Of a stretch of 64,000 nt of DNA, positions 1 through 8,426 are shown one piece after another. A model generated the notes under the pieces. The model had not been told where the DNA came from. It did not search any database and saw only the letters and a program-made list of their open reading frames with translations. The stretch covers positions 31,517 to 95,516 of the forward strand of contig CASETM010000100.1 in NCBI GenBank assembly GCA_949290865.1. The letters run 5' to 3'. Each line of letters starts with the position of its first letter. Position 1 is the first letter of the stretch. Made by a program: the position numbers and the translations under genes. The DNA is from an uncultured Bacillota bacterium (GTDB lineage: Bacteria; Bacillota_I; Bacilli_A; Erysipelotrichales; Coprobacillaceae).

Positions 1-472
1 CTGGCAGAACTGTTGGTTCATATTCAGTGTCGTCAAAATTTAATGACATCAAAACTGTATCTTTATCCAGATCTTTCAGCAGTTCGGAAGCAATTGGCGA
101 TAATCTGGCTTCAGTATAACGCATCGCAGCTGGTGGATCATTATCAATAGAACCATTATTCCCCTGCATATCAATCAATGGTGCTCTCATTTTCCATTCC
201 TGAGAAAGTCTGACCATTGCATCATAGACAGAAGTATCCCCATGAGGATGATAATTACCAATAACATTCCCTACCGTTTTTGCTGATTTTCGATAAGGTT
301 TGGTCGCAATATTACCTTCCTTATGCATTGAATACAGGATTCTTCTTTGAACGGGTTTTAGTCCATCTCTAACATCAGGCAAGGCACGATCTTGTATAAT
401 ATATTTTGAGTACTTTCCAAAACGATCTCCCATGATCGTTTCCAGATTCATGATTATTTTTTTATCACTCAT
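1..472 (-). CDS. parC: DNA topoisomerase IV subunit A (5' part only)
   Basis: Only the first 157 codons lie in the window; the gene runs off the left edge. The product is the DNA-cleaving subunit of topoisomerase IV, which unlinks daughter chromosomes. Seen: the family N-terminus with [18 protein letters not shown], the HPHGD motif, and RYTEARLS, which carries the catalytic tyrosine. The ATG at 470-472 follows a GGAGG that overlaps the stop of parE, 9 bases upstream, so the two genes are one operon and translationally close. GyrA is the alternative, but the parE neighbour and the family order parE-parC favour ParC. Confidence 0.93.
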   Translation of the reverse strand, partial: MSDKKIIMNLETIMGDRFGKYSKYIIQDRALPDVRDGLKPVQRRILYSMHKEGNIATKPYRKSAKTVGNVIGNYHPHGDTSVYDAMVRLSQEWKMRAPLIDMQGNNGSIDNDPPAAMRYTEARLSPIASELLKDLDKDTVLMSLNFDDTEYEPTVLP

Positions 473-481
473 ATAAACCTC

Positions 482-2407
482 CTAGATCTGATAATCATCC
501 TCTAAAGAGAACTGCACATTCTGCTCGATCCATTCTCGACGTGGTTCAACTTTATCGCCCATTAAAACCGTGACTCTTCTTTCGACGATGGCAGCATCTT
601 CAATAGAAACCTGAATCAAAGTACGCGTTTCAGGATTCATTGTTGTTTCCCACAGCTGAGATGCATTCATTTCTCCGAGCCCTTTGTATCTCTGGACATA
701 ATAGCCTTTTCCTATTTTTTTCTTTGCTGCTTCCAGTTCATGATCTTCCCAGCAGTAAATAATTTCTTCTTTTTTACCATTCTTTTTTGAAACTTTATAA
801 AGTGGTGGCAAAGCAATATAGACTTTCCCGGCCAGAATAAGTTCTTTCATATAACGATAGAAAAACGTTAGTAAAAGAATCTGGATATGAGCTCCGTCTG
901 TATCAGCATCGGTCATGATAATTATTTTATCATACTGACTGTCGCTGACCTTGAAATCTGTACCAAACCCTGCTCCTATCGTATTGATCAAGGTTGCCAG
1001 TTCCTCATTTTTAAGAATATCCTGCAAAGAGACTTTTTCACTGTTCAGTACTTTTCCTCTTAATGGCAAAATAGCCTGAAATTTTCTATCTCTGCCCTGT
1101 TTGGCACTTCCACCCGCTGAATCACCTTCGACAATATATAATTCATTCTTGTTTTTGTTTTTTGACTGTGCCGGAGCAAGCTTGCCACTCAGTATTCTTT
1201 CCTGTTTTGTTCCTTTTCCTTTTCTTGCTGCTTCTCTGGCTTTACGGGCAGCATCCCTGACCTGAGCCGCTTTGATCATTTTCTTGACCAACTGATCAGC
1301 AGTTTCCTTATTTTCTTCTAAAAAGAATGACAGTTTTTCATAAATAATATTATCAACGATATTTCTTGCTTCTGGTGTTCCCAGTTTCCCTTTTGTCTGT
1401 CCTTCAAACTGCAGAAATCTTTCTGGAACTTTGATTGAGATGATTGCTGACAATCCCTCACGAACATCATTTCCTTCCAGATTCTTGTCTTTTTCTTTAA
1501 GCAGATTATATTTTCTGGCATATTCGTTAAAAGTCTTGGTCATTCCACTTTTAAATCCTGTTTCATGTGTTCCCCCATCACTGGTTCTCACTAAATTCAC
1601 ATATGACAGAATCGTCTCCTGATAACTGTCTGTAAACTGTAAAGCAATGTCTACTTCTATATCATTCTGCATTCCTTCAATACTAATGACCTGATGCAAA
1701 GGGGTTCTGTTCAGATTAAGATATTTGATGAATGCTTCCAGACCATTATCAAACTGATATTCAACATACTTATCTTTTCTTTCATCAGTTAAAGTTATCT
1801 TTATTCCTTTTAATAAATAGGCACTTTCCATTAATCGTTCACTGATCGTATTAAAATTAAAATCAACTGTTGAAAAAAGATCCTTATTAGGTAAAAAATG
1901 AATAAGTGTTCCTGTCTGTGAAGATTTACCAATAACTTTTAATTCTCCAATCTTTTCTCCACCTTCTTCAAAACGTTGAAAAAAGATTTTTCCATCACGC
2001 TGCACCGTTACCTCCAGCCACGAAGACAGAGCGTTCACAACCGAAGCTCCGACACCATGTAGTCCACCTGATGTCTTGTATCCTCCTTCTTCAGAAAACT
2101 TTCCTCCAGCATGAAGGATGGTCAGAATAACCTCAGTAGCTGGTCTGCCTGAAGCATGCATGCCAGTAGGCATTCCACGGCCATGATCCTGTACCTTGAC
2201 ACTGTTATCCTTGCAGATTATCACATTGATCTCTTTACCATAGCCACTTAATGCTTCATCGATAGCATTATCTACAATTTCCCATACAAGATGATGCAAT
2301 CCTCTGCTGTCGGTTGAACCAATGTACATTCCTGGTCGTTTACGTACCGCTTCCAGTCCTTCTAGTATTTGTATATTCGATTCATCATAAGAATTCTTTT
2401 TTACCAT
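482..2407 (-). CDS. parE: DNA topoisomerase IV subunit B
   Basis: ATPase subunit of topoisomerase IV (641 residues, normal length). The N-terminal GHKL ATPase has EIVDNAIDEALSG and GGLHGVGASVVNALS; the TOPRIM region has EGDSAGGSAKQGRD and the metal-binding DADTDGAHI. The Ala/Gln pattern in DGAHIQ is typical of ParE, while GyrB usually has DGSHIR. The start ATG at 2405-2407 has AAGGAG about 8 bases upstream and a TATAAT box at 2435-2440. It is first in a parE-parC operon and divergent from plsY, the same arrangement as in Bacillus subtilis. Confidence 0.95.
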   Translation of the reverse strand: MVKKNSYDESNIQILEGLEAVRKRPGMYIGSTDSRGLHHLVWEIVDNAIDEALSGYGKEINVIICKDNSVKVQDHGRGMPTGMHASGRPATEVILTILHAGGKFSEEGGYKTSGGLHGVGASVVNALSSWLEVTVQRDGKIFFQRFEEGGEKIGELKVIGKSSQTGTLIHFLPNKDLFSTVDFNFNTISERLMESAYLLKGIKITLTDERKDKYVEYQFDNGLEAFIKYLNLNRTPLHQVISIEGMQNDIEVDIALQFTDSYQETILSYVNLVRTSDGGTHETGFKSGMTKTFNEYARKYNLLKEKDKNLEGNDVREGLSAIISIKVPERFLQFEGQTKGKLGTPEARNIVDNIIYEKLSFFLEENKETADQLVKKMIKAAQVRDAARKAREAARKGKGTKQERILSGKLAPAQSKNKNKNELYIVEGDSAGGSAKQGRDRKFQAILPLRGKVLNSEKVSLQDILKNEELATLINTIGAGFGTDFKVSDSQYDKIIIMTDADTDGAHIQILLLTFFYRYMKELILAGKVYIALPPLYKVSKKNGKKEEIIYCWEDHELEAAKKKIGKGYYVQRYKGLGEMNASQLWETTMNPETRTLIQVSIEDAAIVERRVTVLMGDKVEPRREWIEQNVQFSLEDDYQI

Positions 2408-2434
2408 GAAAACACTCCTTTGTAATACTTGCTC

Positions 2435-2440
2435 ATTATA
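2435..2440 (-). promoter_or_regulatory. -10 box of the parE-parC promoter
   Basis: On the minus strand this reads TATAAT, about 28 bases before the parE ATG and with AAGGAG between them. The -35 region is poor. It faces away from the plsY promoter 30 bases to the right, so the two units share a short divergent control region. Confidence 0.6.
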
Positions 2441-2469
2441 ACAAATCTCACTTTTTTTTTAAAGTTTAA

Positions 2470-2497
2470 TTGCTTTTTTATAAGACATCGCTATAAT
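2470..2497 (+). promoter_or_regulatory. plsY promoter
   Basis: TTGCTT at 2470-2475 and TATAAT at 2492-2497 are separated by 16 bases. Transcription should begin near 2504, leaving a leader of only about 10 bases before the ATG at 2515. This position argues against the in-frame GTG at 2503 as the start codon. Confidence 0.65.
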
Positions 2498-2514
2498 AAG
2501 ATGTGGTGATAAAA

Positions 2515-3114
2515 ATGTATGAAATAATGTGTATAATTTTGGGATATATCTATGGTTCTATTCCTTTTGCGTTGGTCATTGGTAAACTGTTTTATAATAC
2601 CGATGTAAGAAAAAGTGGATCCGGAAATTTAGGTGGAACCAATGCAGGAAGAGTGCTCGGAAAAAAAGCGGGAGTTGCTGTTATCATCTTAGATGCCTTA
2701 AAAGCAGCAGTTATCGTTTTACTGACAAATTATTTATCTTATCTGCTTCATTTCAATAATGATGTAAAATACATAGCTGGTGTTGCCTGCATTATCGGAC
2801 ATTGCTGGCCAGTCTTTGCACAGTTCAAAGGTGGCAAGGCTGTATCGACCAGTATCGGATATTTTCTTTGTATTGCGCCAGTATGGGCAATCTTAAGTCT
2901 GGTTGTCTTTTTCATCGTTTTAAAGATTTCAAAATATGTATCTTTATCTTCTATTATTGCTTCAGCATCAGTATTGTTTGTTATTCCAACTTTGGACATA
3001 ACTGTTACAGGAAAAATATGCCTGACCATTTCAATTTTCATTCTTATTTTCAGACATAAAGAAAATATCAAACGCATTATAAACGGAACAGAATCTAAAA
3101 TTACATGGATGTAA
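2515..3114 (+). CDS. plsY: Glycerol-3-phosphate acyltransferase PlsY
   Basis: Membrane enzyme that moves an acyl group from acyl-phosphate to glycerol-3-phosphate, the first step of phospholipid synthesis (partner PlsX). About 199 residues with five hydrophobic segments. Family motifs are visible: SGSGNLGGTNAGR near the N-terminus (the usual GAT is GGT here) and GHCWPVFAQFKGGKAVST in the middle, with the usual GKGVAT changed to GKAVST. The ATG at 2515 is preferred because GGTG sits 6 bases upstream and the promoter places the RNA start near 2504. The divergent pairing with parE is the known Bacillus yneS-parE arrangement. A strong terminator follows. Confidence 0.93.
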   Translation: MYEIMCIILGYIYGSIPFALVIGKLFYNTDVRKSGSGNLGGTNAGRVLGKKAGVAVIILDALKAAVIVLLTNYLSYLLHFNNDVKYIAGVACIIGHCWPVFAQFKGGKAVSTSIGYFLCIAPVWAILSLVVFFIVLKISKYVSLSSIIASASVLFVIPTLDITVTGKICLTISIFILIFRHKENIKRIINGTESKITWM

Positions 3115-3139
3115 AAAGAAATTTATACTTTCTAAAAAT

Positions 3140-3168
3140 AATCCTGTCAATGATTGACAGGATTTTTT
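3140..3168 (+). terminator. plsY terminator
   Basis: Perfect 11-bp stem (AATCCTGTCAA / TTGACAGGATT, loop TGA) at 3140-3164 followed by a T run to 3168. Confidence 0.9.
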
Positions 3169-3340
3169 ATTTAATATAAAAATTGATTTTTCACCCCTGC
3201 TATATTTCCTTTTTGGATATCAAACAGACAAAGCTGAATCTATCATGAACAGTTATTCACGTTAAACAGTGACTGATTGAAAATTAAATGATAACAGCAA
3301 TATAAAAAAGTCGTCACTTAAAAAGCAAAGACTTCCTTTT

Positions 3341-3970
3341 TTATTTGTAAACGATTTTATTCTTCATTGGTTCAAGATACTCATCATTTCCAATATAATC
3401 AATAGTAAATGACTGACCATCATATTCAACCAGAGATAAAGAACATCCCCTTACAATTTCCTGATTAATTTCGTGGAATCTTTGAATTGGCAAATTCAAA
3501 ACAATACCATGAAAAACTGTAAACAGCATACCATGAATTGTAATAAATATTGTCTGCATTGGATCTTGCTGGTATTTCTCATCAATAAAATCACGAAGCC
3601 GATCAACAACGTGCTGATATGTTTCGCCATTTTTCAGACATCTTTCTGGTTCAGGATAATACCAGAGATCATGATATTCTTTATTTTCTCTCAAAGAAGA
3701 TATCAGCATTCCCTCATAATCTCCAAAGTTCATTTCCTTTAGACGTTCATCCTTTATGATTTCTCGATCTGGAAATGCCAGTTTTGCAGTTTGATATGCT
3801 CGATTAATTGGTGAGGAATAAATATGATCAATAGAAATATTCTTGACATATTCTCCAAGTTTTTTTGCATCTTTTTGACCTTGTTCTGTCAAAGGCGAAT
3901 CTTGCCACCCTTGCAGCCTTTTTTCTTCATTCCATTGTGTTAATGAATGCCTAGTAATATATATTTTCAT
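3341..3970 (-). CDS. Histidine phosphatase family protein
   Basis: Phosphoglycerate mutase-like phosphatase of about 209 residues, usual length. The catalytic RHG motif appears as ITRHSLTQWNEEKRLQG, with Ser in place of Gly after the catalytic His. The second His is in FITIHGMLFTVFHG, the acid lies near MNFGDYEG, and the YSSPINRAYQTA segment is typical. The substrate cannot be read from sequence. The ATG at 3968-3970 is chosen over an upstream TTG because the protein then begins MKIYITRH as in relatives. It sits alone between two terminator-like hairpins; about 160 bases to the right of plsY (3181-3340) show nothing else. Confidence 0.85.
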   Translation of the reverse strand: MKIYITRHSLTQWNEEKRLQGWQDSPLTEQGQKDAKKLGEYVKNISIDHIYSSPINRAYQTAKLAFPDREIIKDERLKEMNFGDYEGMLISSLRENKEYHDLWYYPEPERCLKNGETYQHVVDRLRDFIDEKYQQDPMQTIFITIHGMLFTVFHGIVLNLPIQRFHEINQEIVRGCSLSLVEYDGQSFTIDYIGNDEYLEPMKNKIVYK

Positions 3971-3975
3971 AATAA

Positions 3976-4002
3976 ACAAAAAATAAGGGCCTGCCCCTTA
4001 TT
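3976..4002 (-). terminator. Terminator of the yneF unit
   Basis: Perfect 8-bp stem AATAAGGG / CCCTTATT (3982-3989 and 3995-4002) that overlaps the yneF stop codon; on the minus strand it is followed by a T run. Confidence 0.85.
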
Positions 4003-4198
4003 TATATTGTGATTTCACAGAGGCCATAATTCTCTTAATTTGTGCCTCACTAGGTTTTCTTCCCATTTCCATATACATAGCACGAATCATTTTTTCATTG
4101 ATTGGTGGATTTTTCTGTAATTGTTTCTTGAAGAAATAACGAGATGCAAAGAACCCTATAACTAGTCCTACAATTAAACCAAGAACAGCATATAGCAT
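3998..4198 (-). CDS. yneF: YneF family protein (UPF0154)
   Basis: Small membrane protein of 66 residues. One N-terminal transmembrane helix (LGLIVGLVIGFFASRYFF) is followed by a conserved tail with NPPINEKMIRAMYMEMGRKP, the signature of the UPF0154 family. Function is not established. A GGGGG ribosome binding site lies about 10 bases before the ATG. It follows tkt and the SirA-position gene, matching the Bacillus ynzC-tkt-yneE-yneF order, and ends in a terminator. Confidence 0.93.
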   Translation of the reverse strand: MLYAVLGLIVGLVIGFFASRYFFKKQLQKNPPINEKMIRAMYMEMGRKPSEAQIKRIMASVKSQYK

Positions 4199-4213
4199 TT
4201 GATAATACCCCCT

Positions 4214-4576
4214 TTACAATTTCTCTTCAATTATAACATAACTTTTCAATTTTTGATAGATAATATAAAAGAATATGTTGTTTTTATTTAATGAATGAAT
4301 ATAAATACGATTCTCATCAATCTCTAAAGTCATAATTTCACCAGTTAACTGATTATTTAAAATATGTATATTTTCCTGTCTTTGATAATCACAGCGAGCA
4401 GCCAGCTGCCTGAAAATAATGTCATTTAAAAAAGAAAGATCTTCAAAACAGCTCTTTTTTAATGAGGTCATATAGGCATCTTCTGTTTTATCAGCCATGA
4501 TAAACTTTTCCAGCTGAGGATATTGCGAAAATAAACTTTTATATTCCTCTTTATAAACAAATATCGTATATCTCAT
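4214..4576 (-). CDS. Hypothetical protein in the SirA (YneE) position
   Basis: 120 residues, no signal peptide or membrane segment. It lies between tkt and yneF, exactly where Bacillus carries yneE/sirA, the sporulation inhibitor of replication that binds DnaA domain I. The N-terminus RYTIFVYKEEYKSLF resembles the opening YYTYLIKEEF of SirA as remembered, and the C-terminal half is rich in beta-type residues. The protein is shorter than B. subtilis SirA (about 148). The context plus the sporulation genes nearby make a diverged SirA plausible, but the similarity is too weak to be sure; an unrelated small protein is the alternative. Confidence 0.45.
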   Translation of the reverse strand: MRYTIFVYKEEYKSLFSQYPQLEKFIMADKTEDAYMTSLKKSCFEDLSFLNDIIFRQLAARCDYQRQENIHILNNQLTGEIMTLEIDENRIYIHSLNKNNIFFYIIYQKLKSYVIIEEKL

Positions 4577-4622
4577 TTACATCACCAACTCTATCTTACA
4601 CTAAAGGCAGCAAAAAAAAAGT

Positions 4623-4649
4623 AAAAAAAAAGGAAGAATCTTCCTTTTT
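4623..4649 (-). terminator. tkt terminator
   Basis: Perfect 10-bp stem AAAAAGGAAG / CTTCCTTTTT around AAT at 4627-4649. On the minus strand it is followed by a long T run. It overlaps the tkt stop codon. Confidence 0.85.
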
Positions 4650-6624
4650 ATATAAGTTTCTGTATATTCTTTACAATATTATCAACATTAAAGCCATAAT
4701 ATTCAATTACATCTTTTGCTGGAGCACTTTGTCCGAATTCATTGATCGACATCGTCATTCCATCAAGACCAACATATTTATACCAACCAAACTCACTTCC
4801 CATTTCAATAGAAAGACGTTTTCTCATGGCATCTGGTAAAATACTTTCTTTATATTGAGGATCCTGCTGATCAAACAGTTCCATACAAGGCATAGAAACA
4901 ACTCTGACATCAATACCCTGTTCCAAAAGAACATCTTTGGCCTGCATTGCCAGATTAACTTCGGATCCAGTTGCGATAATGATTGCATCGAGTCTTTCTT
5001 TTTCTTTACCAATAATATATGCTCCTCGATATACACCTTCAACTGAACTGTCAGCCATCGTATCTACATTCTGTCTTGTCAGAATCAAAGCAGTAGGATT
5101 TTCCTTTGATTCAATAGCCATTTTCCATGCTGCTGCCATTTCAACTGCATCAGCAGGTCTAAAGACTCTGATATTTGGTAATGATCTTAACATTGTCAGC
5201 TGTTCAATTGGCTGATGAGTTGGTCCATCTTCACCAACAGCAATTGAATCATGAGATAATGGTAAAATAATTGGCAGTTTCATCAGACAGGACATTCTTA
5301 ATGCTGCCTTGAAATAATCGGAAAACACCAGGAATCCACCTGCTGAAACTTTAACACCTTTATGCAAAGTAATACCATTCATGATGGCAACCATCGCAAA
5401 TTCACGAATACCGAAAACCAAATTTCTGCCATCATAATTTTCAACACTGAAACTCTTTTCATTCTTGATTTCTGTTTTTGTTGAACATGCCAGATCAGCT
5501 GTTCCAGATAAGAAAGTTGGATTCTGTTTTGCTGCTTCCTGAATCAATTCCAATGATGTGTTTCTTGTAGCATCACAGTATCCAGGCTTATATTTACTGA
5601 CAATCTCAGAAATATCCAAAGAATACTGATCCTTAATTGCAGAAAACAGTTCTTTAGCTTCCTGAGGATAGTCTTCCTGATATGCTTTGACTATCTTATT
5701 CCATTTGTTATATTTTGTTTTCCCTCTTTTGATCGATTTTTTCTTAAAATGATCATACACTTCTTCAGGAACGTAGAAATCTTCATGATCAAAACCATAA
5801 GACAATTTTGCATGTTTTCCATCTTCTTCACCTAATGGTGCGCCATGAACCTTATTTGTTCCTTCAAATTGAGAACCATATCCAATAATCGTATTAACAA
5901 TGATCAAAGTAGGTTTAAATAATTCTCTTTTTCCTTTTTTAATACATTTATGTATGGCATCTATGTCATTTCCATCCTTGACTTCCAGAACTTGCCATCC
6001 ACAAGATTCATAACGTTTTTTCACATTTTCACTGAAAGACATTGACAATGGTCCATCCAAAGTCACCTGATTAGCGTCATATAAAACAATGAGCTTCCCT
6101 AAGGATAAATGACCGGCAAGCGAAGCTGCTTCATAAGTTACACCTTCCTGCATATCGCCATCACCACATAAAACATATGTATAATGATCGATAATGTCAT
6201 AATTTTCTCTGTTGTATTTGGCAGCCAGAAACTTTTCAGCCATTGCCATACCTGTAGCCATTGGAATCCCTTGTCCTAATGGTCCACTTGATGCATCAAC
6301 ACCATGCGTCAATGCGAATTCAGGATGACCAGGAGTTGCAGAATGCAACTGTCTGAATTGTTTCAAATCTTCAATTGAAACATCATATCCTGAAAGATGC
6401 AGTAAGCTATATAATAATGCAGAAGCATGTCCTGATGCTAATACAAATCTATCTCTATTAATCCAGCTGGAATCTTTATGATAAATATTTAGTTCTTTAT
6501 CAAATAACGTAAATAAAGCAGGTGCAGCGCCCAAAACCATACCTGGATGACCGGATTTTGCTTTATTGATTGTATCAATACCTAAACTTCTAATGGTTGC
6601 TATCGATAATTGTGATATATCCAT
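4648..6624 (-). CDS. tkt: Transketolase
   Basis: Thiamine-diphosphate enzyme of the pentose phosphate pathway that transfers two-carbon units between sugar phosphates (658 residues, normal length). Seen: N-terminal KAKSGHPGMVLG, RDRFVLASGHASALLY, the ThDP/Mg motif GDGDMQEGVTYEAASLAGH at about residues 155-173, and the pyrimidine-domain stretch with FGIREFAMVAIMNG carrying the catalytic Glu. SD GGGAG precedes the ATG, and a TATAAT in the 81-base gap after ynzC offers a separate promoter. Position next to ynzC and yneF is conserved with Bacillus. Confidence 0.97.
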   Translation of the reverse strand: MDISQLSIATIRSLGIDTINKAKSGHPGMVLGAAPALFTLFDKELNIYHKDSSWINRDRFVLASGHASALLYSLLHLSGYDVSIEDLKQFRQLHSATPGHPEFALTHGVDASSGPLGQGIPMATGMAMAEKFLAAKYNRENYDIIDHYTYVLCGDGDMQEGVTYEAASLAGHLSLGKLIVLYDANQVTLDGPLSMSFSENVKKRYESCGWQVLEVKDGNDIDAIHKCIKKGKRELFKPTLIIVNTIIGYGSQFEGTNKVHGAPLGEEDGKHAKLSYGFDHEDFYVPEEVYDHFKKKSIKRGKTKYNKWNKIVKAYQEDYPQEAKELFSAIKDQYSLDISEIVSKYKPGYCDATRNTSLELIQEAAKQNPTFLSGTADLACSTKTEIKNEKSFSVENYDGRNLVFGIREFAMVAIMNGITLHKGVKVSAGGFLVFSDYFKAALRMSCLMKLPIILPLSHDSIAVGEDGPTHQPIEQLTMLRSLPNIRVFRPADAVEMAAAWKMAIESKENPTALILTRQNVDTMADSSVEGVYRGAYIIGKEKERLDAIIIATGSEVNLAMQAKDVLLEQGIDVRVVSMPCMELFDQQDPQYKESILPDAMRKRLSIEMGSEFGWYKYVGLDGMTMSINEFGQSAPAKDVIEYYGFNVDNIVKNIQKLI

Positions 6625-6705
6625 ATTACTCTCCCTTGCTAATTTTAAGACAATTCATATTATACACATTTTATGCGAAATTTAAATAATATTGTAAAAA
6701 ATATA

Positions 6706-6933
6706 TTAATTTTTTAGTTTTTCATTTTTCAGTTTCTGAGGAGTAACATCATTCCCTTTTTCATCTACAACTTTAATAGATAACAGCTGACTTTTAAAAC
6801 CAGATCTGAACTGTTTAAGGTATTCCTGTCTTAATTTCTGCTGTTCAACCAGTTCTTCCTGAGTAATTTTTCCTTCTTTTTTCTTTTTTGCTAATTCATT
6901 GATTCTCTGAATTAATTTTTCATCAATCGACAT
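6706..6933 (-). CDS. ynzC: DUF896 family protein (YnzC)
   Basis: 75-residue helical protein. RINELAKKKKEGKITQEE and RQEYLKQFRSGFKSQL, then VVDEKGNDVTPQKLK, are the DUF896/UPF0291 signature. B. subtilis YnzC is linked to the SOS yneA operon, but its function is unclear. The AAGGAG ribosome binding site starts immediately after the T run of the 6S RNA terminator, so there is no room for a separate promoter between that RNA and the gene; read-through of the 6S terminator may supply the mRNA. tkt follows after 81 bases. Confidence 0.93.
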   Translation of the reverse strand: MSIDEKLIQRINELAKKKKEGKITQEELVEQQKLRQEYLKQFRSGFKSQLLSIKVVDEKGNDVTPQKLKNEKLKN

Positions 6934-6945
6934 AATTTTCTCCTT

Positions 6946-7103
6946 AAAAAAAGCTAGAGAGCGTTATAGATTATCCCTGTTTTGTACAGGTGGGCACCTT
7001 TAAACAGTTTTAGGATTCCTATTCAAGACAGGCCTTCAACACCACTGTTTAAGTCAGGTTCCCTTATCTATTGCGTAGGAAATTTATTTTATACTCTCTA
7101 GCT
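6946..7103 (-). ncRNA. ssrS: Probable 6S RNA
   Basis: About 155 nt that fold as one long interrupted hairpin. The ends pair perfectly over 10 bp (AGCTAGAGAG with CTCTCTAGCT, 6952-6961 and 7094-7103) and the 3' arm runs into TTTTTTT, a terminator. Inner helices are visible: ATAGAT with ATCTAT, and CTTAAACAGT with ACTGTTTAAAG. The 3' half (minus strand, 6974-6994) has GCCCACCTG, a short loop, then CAGGGAT, the small side hairpin typical of 6S RNAs. An extended -10 lies just upstream. 6S RNA binds the sigma-A RNA polymerase holoenzyme and mimics an open promoter. SRP RNA was considered and rejected for lack of its GGAA tetraloop motif. Confidence 0.82.
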
Positions 7104-7109
7104 ACTTCT

Positions 7110-7118
7110 AGTATATCA
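7110..7118 (-). promoter_or_regulatory. Extended -10 promoter of the 6S RNA
   Basis: Minus strand reads TGATATACT: a TATACT -10 with the TG extension. The predicted RNA start, 7 bases on, is exactly where the closing stem begins (7103). The -35 region is weak, as often with extended -10 promoters. Confidence 0.65.
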
Positions 7119-7142
7119 TAAATAGATAGAAATATTCTCTAT

Positions 7143-8426
7143 TTATTTATCTTTTTTTACAATAAATACAGAAACCATTTCTTCTTTAAAATACTTTAAA
7201 ACTTCCTTGACATCATCCAAAGAAATTTCACTGATATAATCAACTATTTTTAAAGCATCAATCCCTTCAAAATAATATCTGCTGAAAAGATTGGCAATAC
7301 TTTCAGGACTATTAAACATATTGATAAAATTGCCAATATGCTTTCTTTTGATCCTTTCAAAATCTTCTTCACTGATGCTATGACTTTCAATATGACAGAT
7401 AAAATCCATTAATGTTTCATATAATATCTGATAATTTTCCTGGTCTCCACCCATTAAGATAAAAGCATAATCCCTTTCCTGAGTAAAACTGGCACTAAAT
7501 GTATCATTGATAATTTCTCGCGAAAGCCAGTCATTATATAAGGCAGAACTTTTTGAAAAAAACAAGTCAAATAATATATTCATTGCCAGTTCTCTTTTGA
7601 TTTTATCTGTCGGTTCTTGAAGAATATCATTGATTTTAATTGAAACGATAATTTTATTCATTTCCACTGGCATTGTTATCATCTTCTCTTTGCAGCATAC
7701 ACTTTCCGGTTCATCAACAGTTCCTCTTATAACAGGCTTTGCTTTTTGAAAATTTTTGCTGTCTTGATTTTTTCTGATGACTTCCATTAAACAGTCAGGA
7801 TTAACATTACCAACAACGAAAAGCATCATATTGCTGGGATGATAAAATGTATGATAGCACAGTTCCAGCATATCCTTATAAGTACGATTAACAGATTCGC
7901 ATGTCCCAGCAATATCTGTTTTTACCGGATGATCGTGGTAAAGATTCTGAATTGCCCCAAAATAGACACGCCAGTCAGGATCATCATCATACATTTTTAT
8001 CTCCTGACAGATGATTCCTTTTTCTTTTTCGACACTTTCATCTGTAATATCTAGACTTTGGACGAAATCCAGCAGCAGTTCTACGCATTTTTCTTCCTGA
8101 GACGTCGTTGAAAATAGATAAGCAGTACGACTTGAAGATGTAAAAGCATTACTGCTGGCACCAAGAGCTGCAAATTTATCTGAAGCATCTCCATCTTTCA
8201 TATCGAACATTTTGTGTTCAAGAAAATGAGCAATTCCATCTTCCACCTTAAGCATCTGTTTTTGCCCAAGTGGAACAAAAGATGTATCTACTGAACCAAA
8301 ACGCGTTGAAAAAAGACCGTATGTTTTTTCAAAACCTCGTTTTGGCAAAATGTAAACCTGCAATCCATTATTTAAAGTTTCATGATACAGTGTTTCTTTT
8401 AAAGTCTGATAATAAAGCTTTTCCAT
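7143..8426 (-). CDS. yfmH: M16 family zinc peptidase (YfmH/YmfH)
   Basis: 427 residues, M16 (pitrilysin/insulinase-like) fold. The inverted zinc motif HFLEH is present in GIAHFLEHKMFDM near residue 67, with the distal Glu in the EKGIICQEIKMYDDDP segment; YHPSNMMLFVVGNV begins the second half. This YmfF/YmfH pair is named for a link to EF-P 5-aminopentanol modification in Bacillus. It overlaps the stop/start of yfmF and forms an operon with it downstream of spoIIIE, as in Bacillus. The active partner of the pair; natural substrate unknown. Confidence 0.9.
   Translation of the reverse strand: MEKLYYQTLKETLYHETLNNGLQVYILPKRGFEKTYGLFSTRFGSVDTSFVPLGQKQMLKVEDGIAHFLEHKMFDMKDGDASDKFAALGASSNAFTSSSRTAYLFSTTSQEEKCVELLLDFVQSLDITDESVEKEKGIICQEIKMYDDDPDWRVYFGAIQNLYHDHPVKTDIAGTCESVNRTYKDMLELCYHTFYHPSNMMLFVVGNVNPDCLMEVIRKNQDSKNFQKAKPVIRGTVDEPESVCCKEKMITMPVEMNKIIVSIKINDILQEPTDKIKRELAMNILFDLFFSKSSALYNDWLSREIINDTFSASFTQERDYAFILMGGDQENYQILYETLMDFICHIESHSISEEDFERIKRKHIGNFINMFNSPESIANLFSRYYFEGIDALKIVDYISEISLDDVKEVLKYFKEEMVSVFIVKKDK

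Noticed and set aside
482..2407. GyrB instead of ParE
   Set aside because: DGAHIQ rather than DGSHIR and neighbour ParC start; divergent plsY matches the Bacillus parE locus.
3181..3340. Gene or regulatory RNA in the gap after plsY
   Set aside because: No reading frame with SD and no stable fold seen; only a weak AAGTC/GACTT hairpin at the end of the histidine phosphatase gene.
6946..7103. SRP RNA (ffs) or T-box as identity of the structured RNA
   Set aside because: No GGAA tetraloop with the conserved SRP helix and no T-box TGGN element; the long closed hairpin and CACCTG/CAGGGA side hairpin favour 6S RNA.
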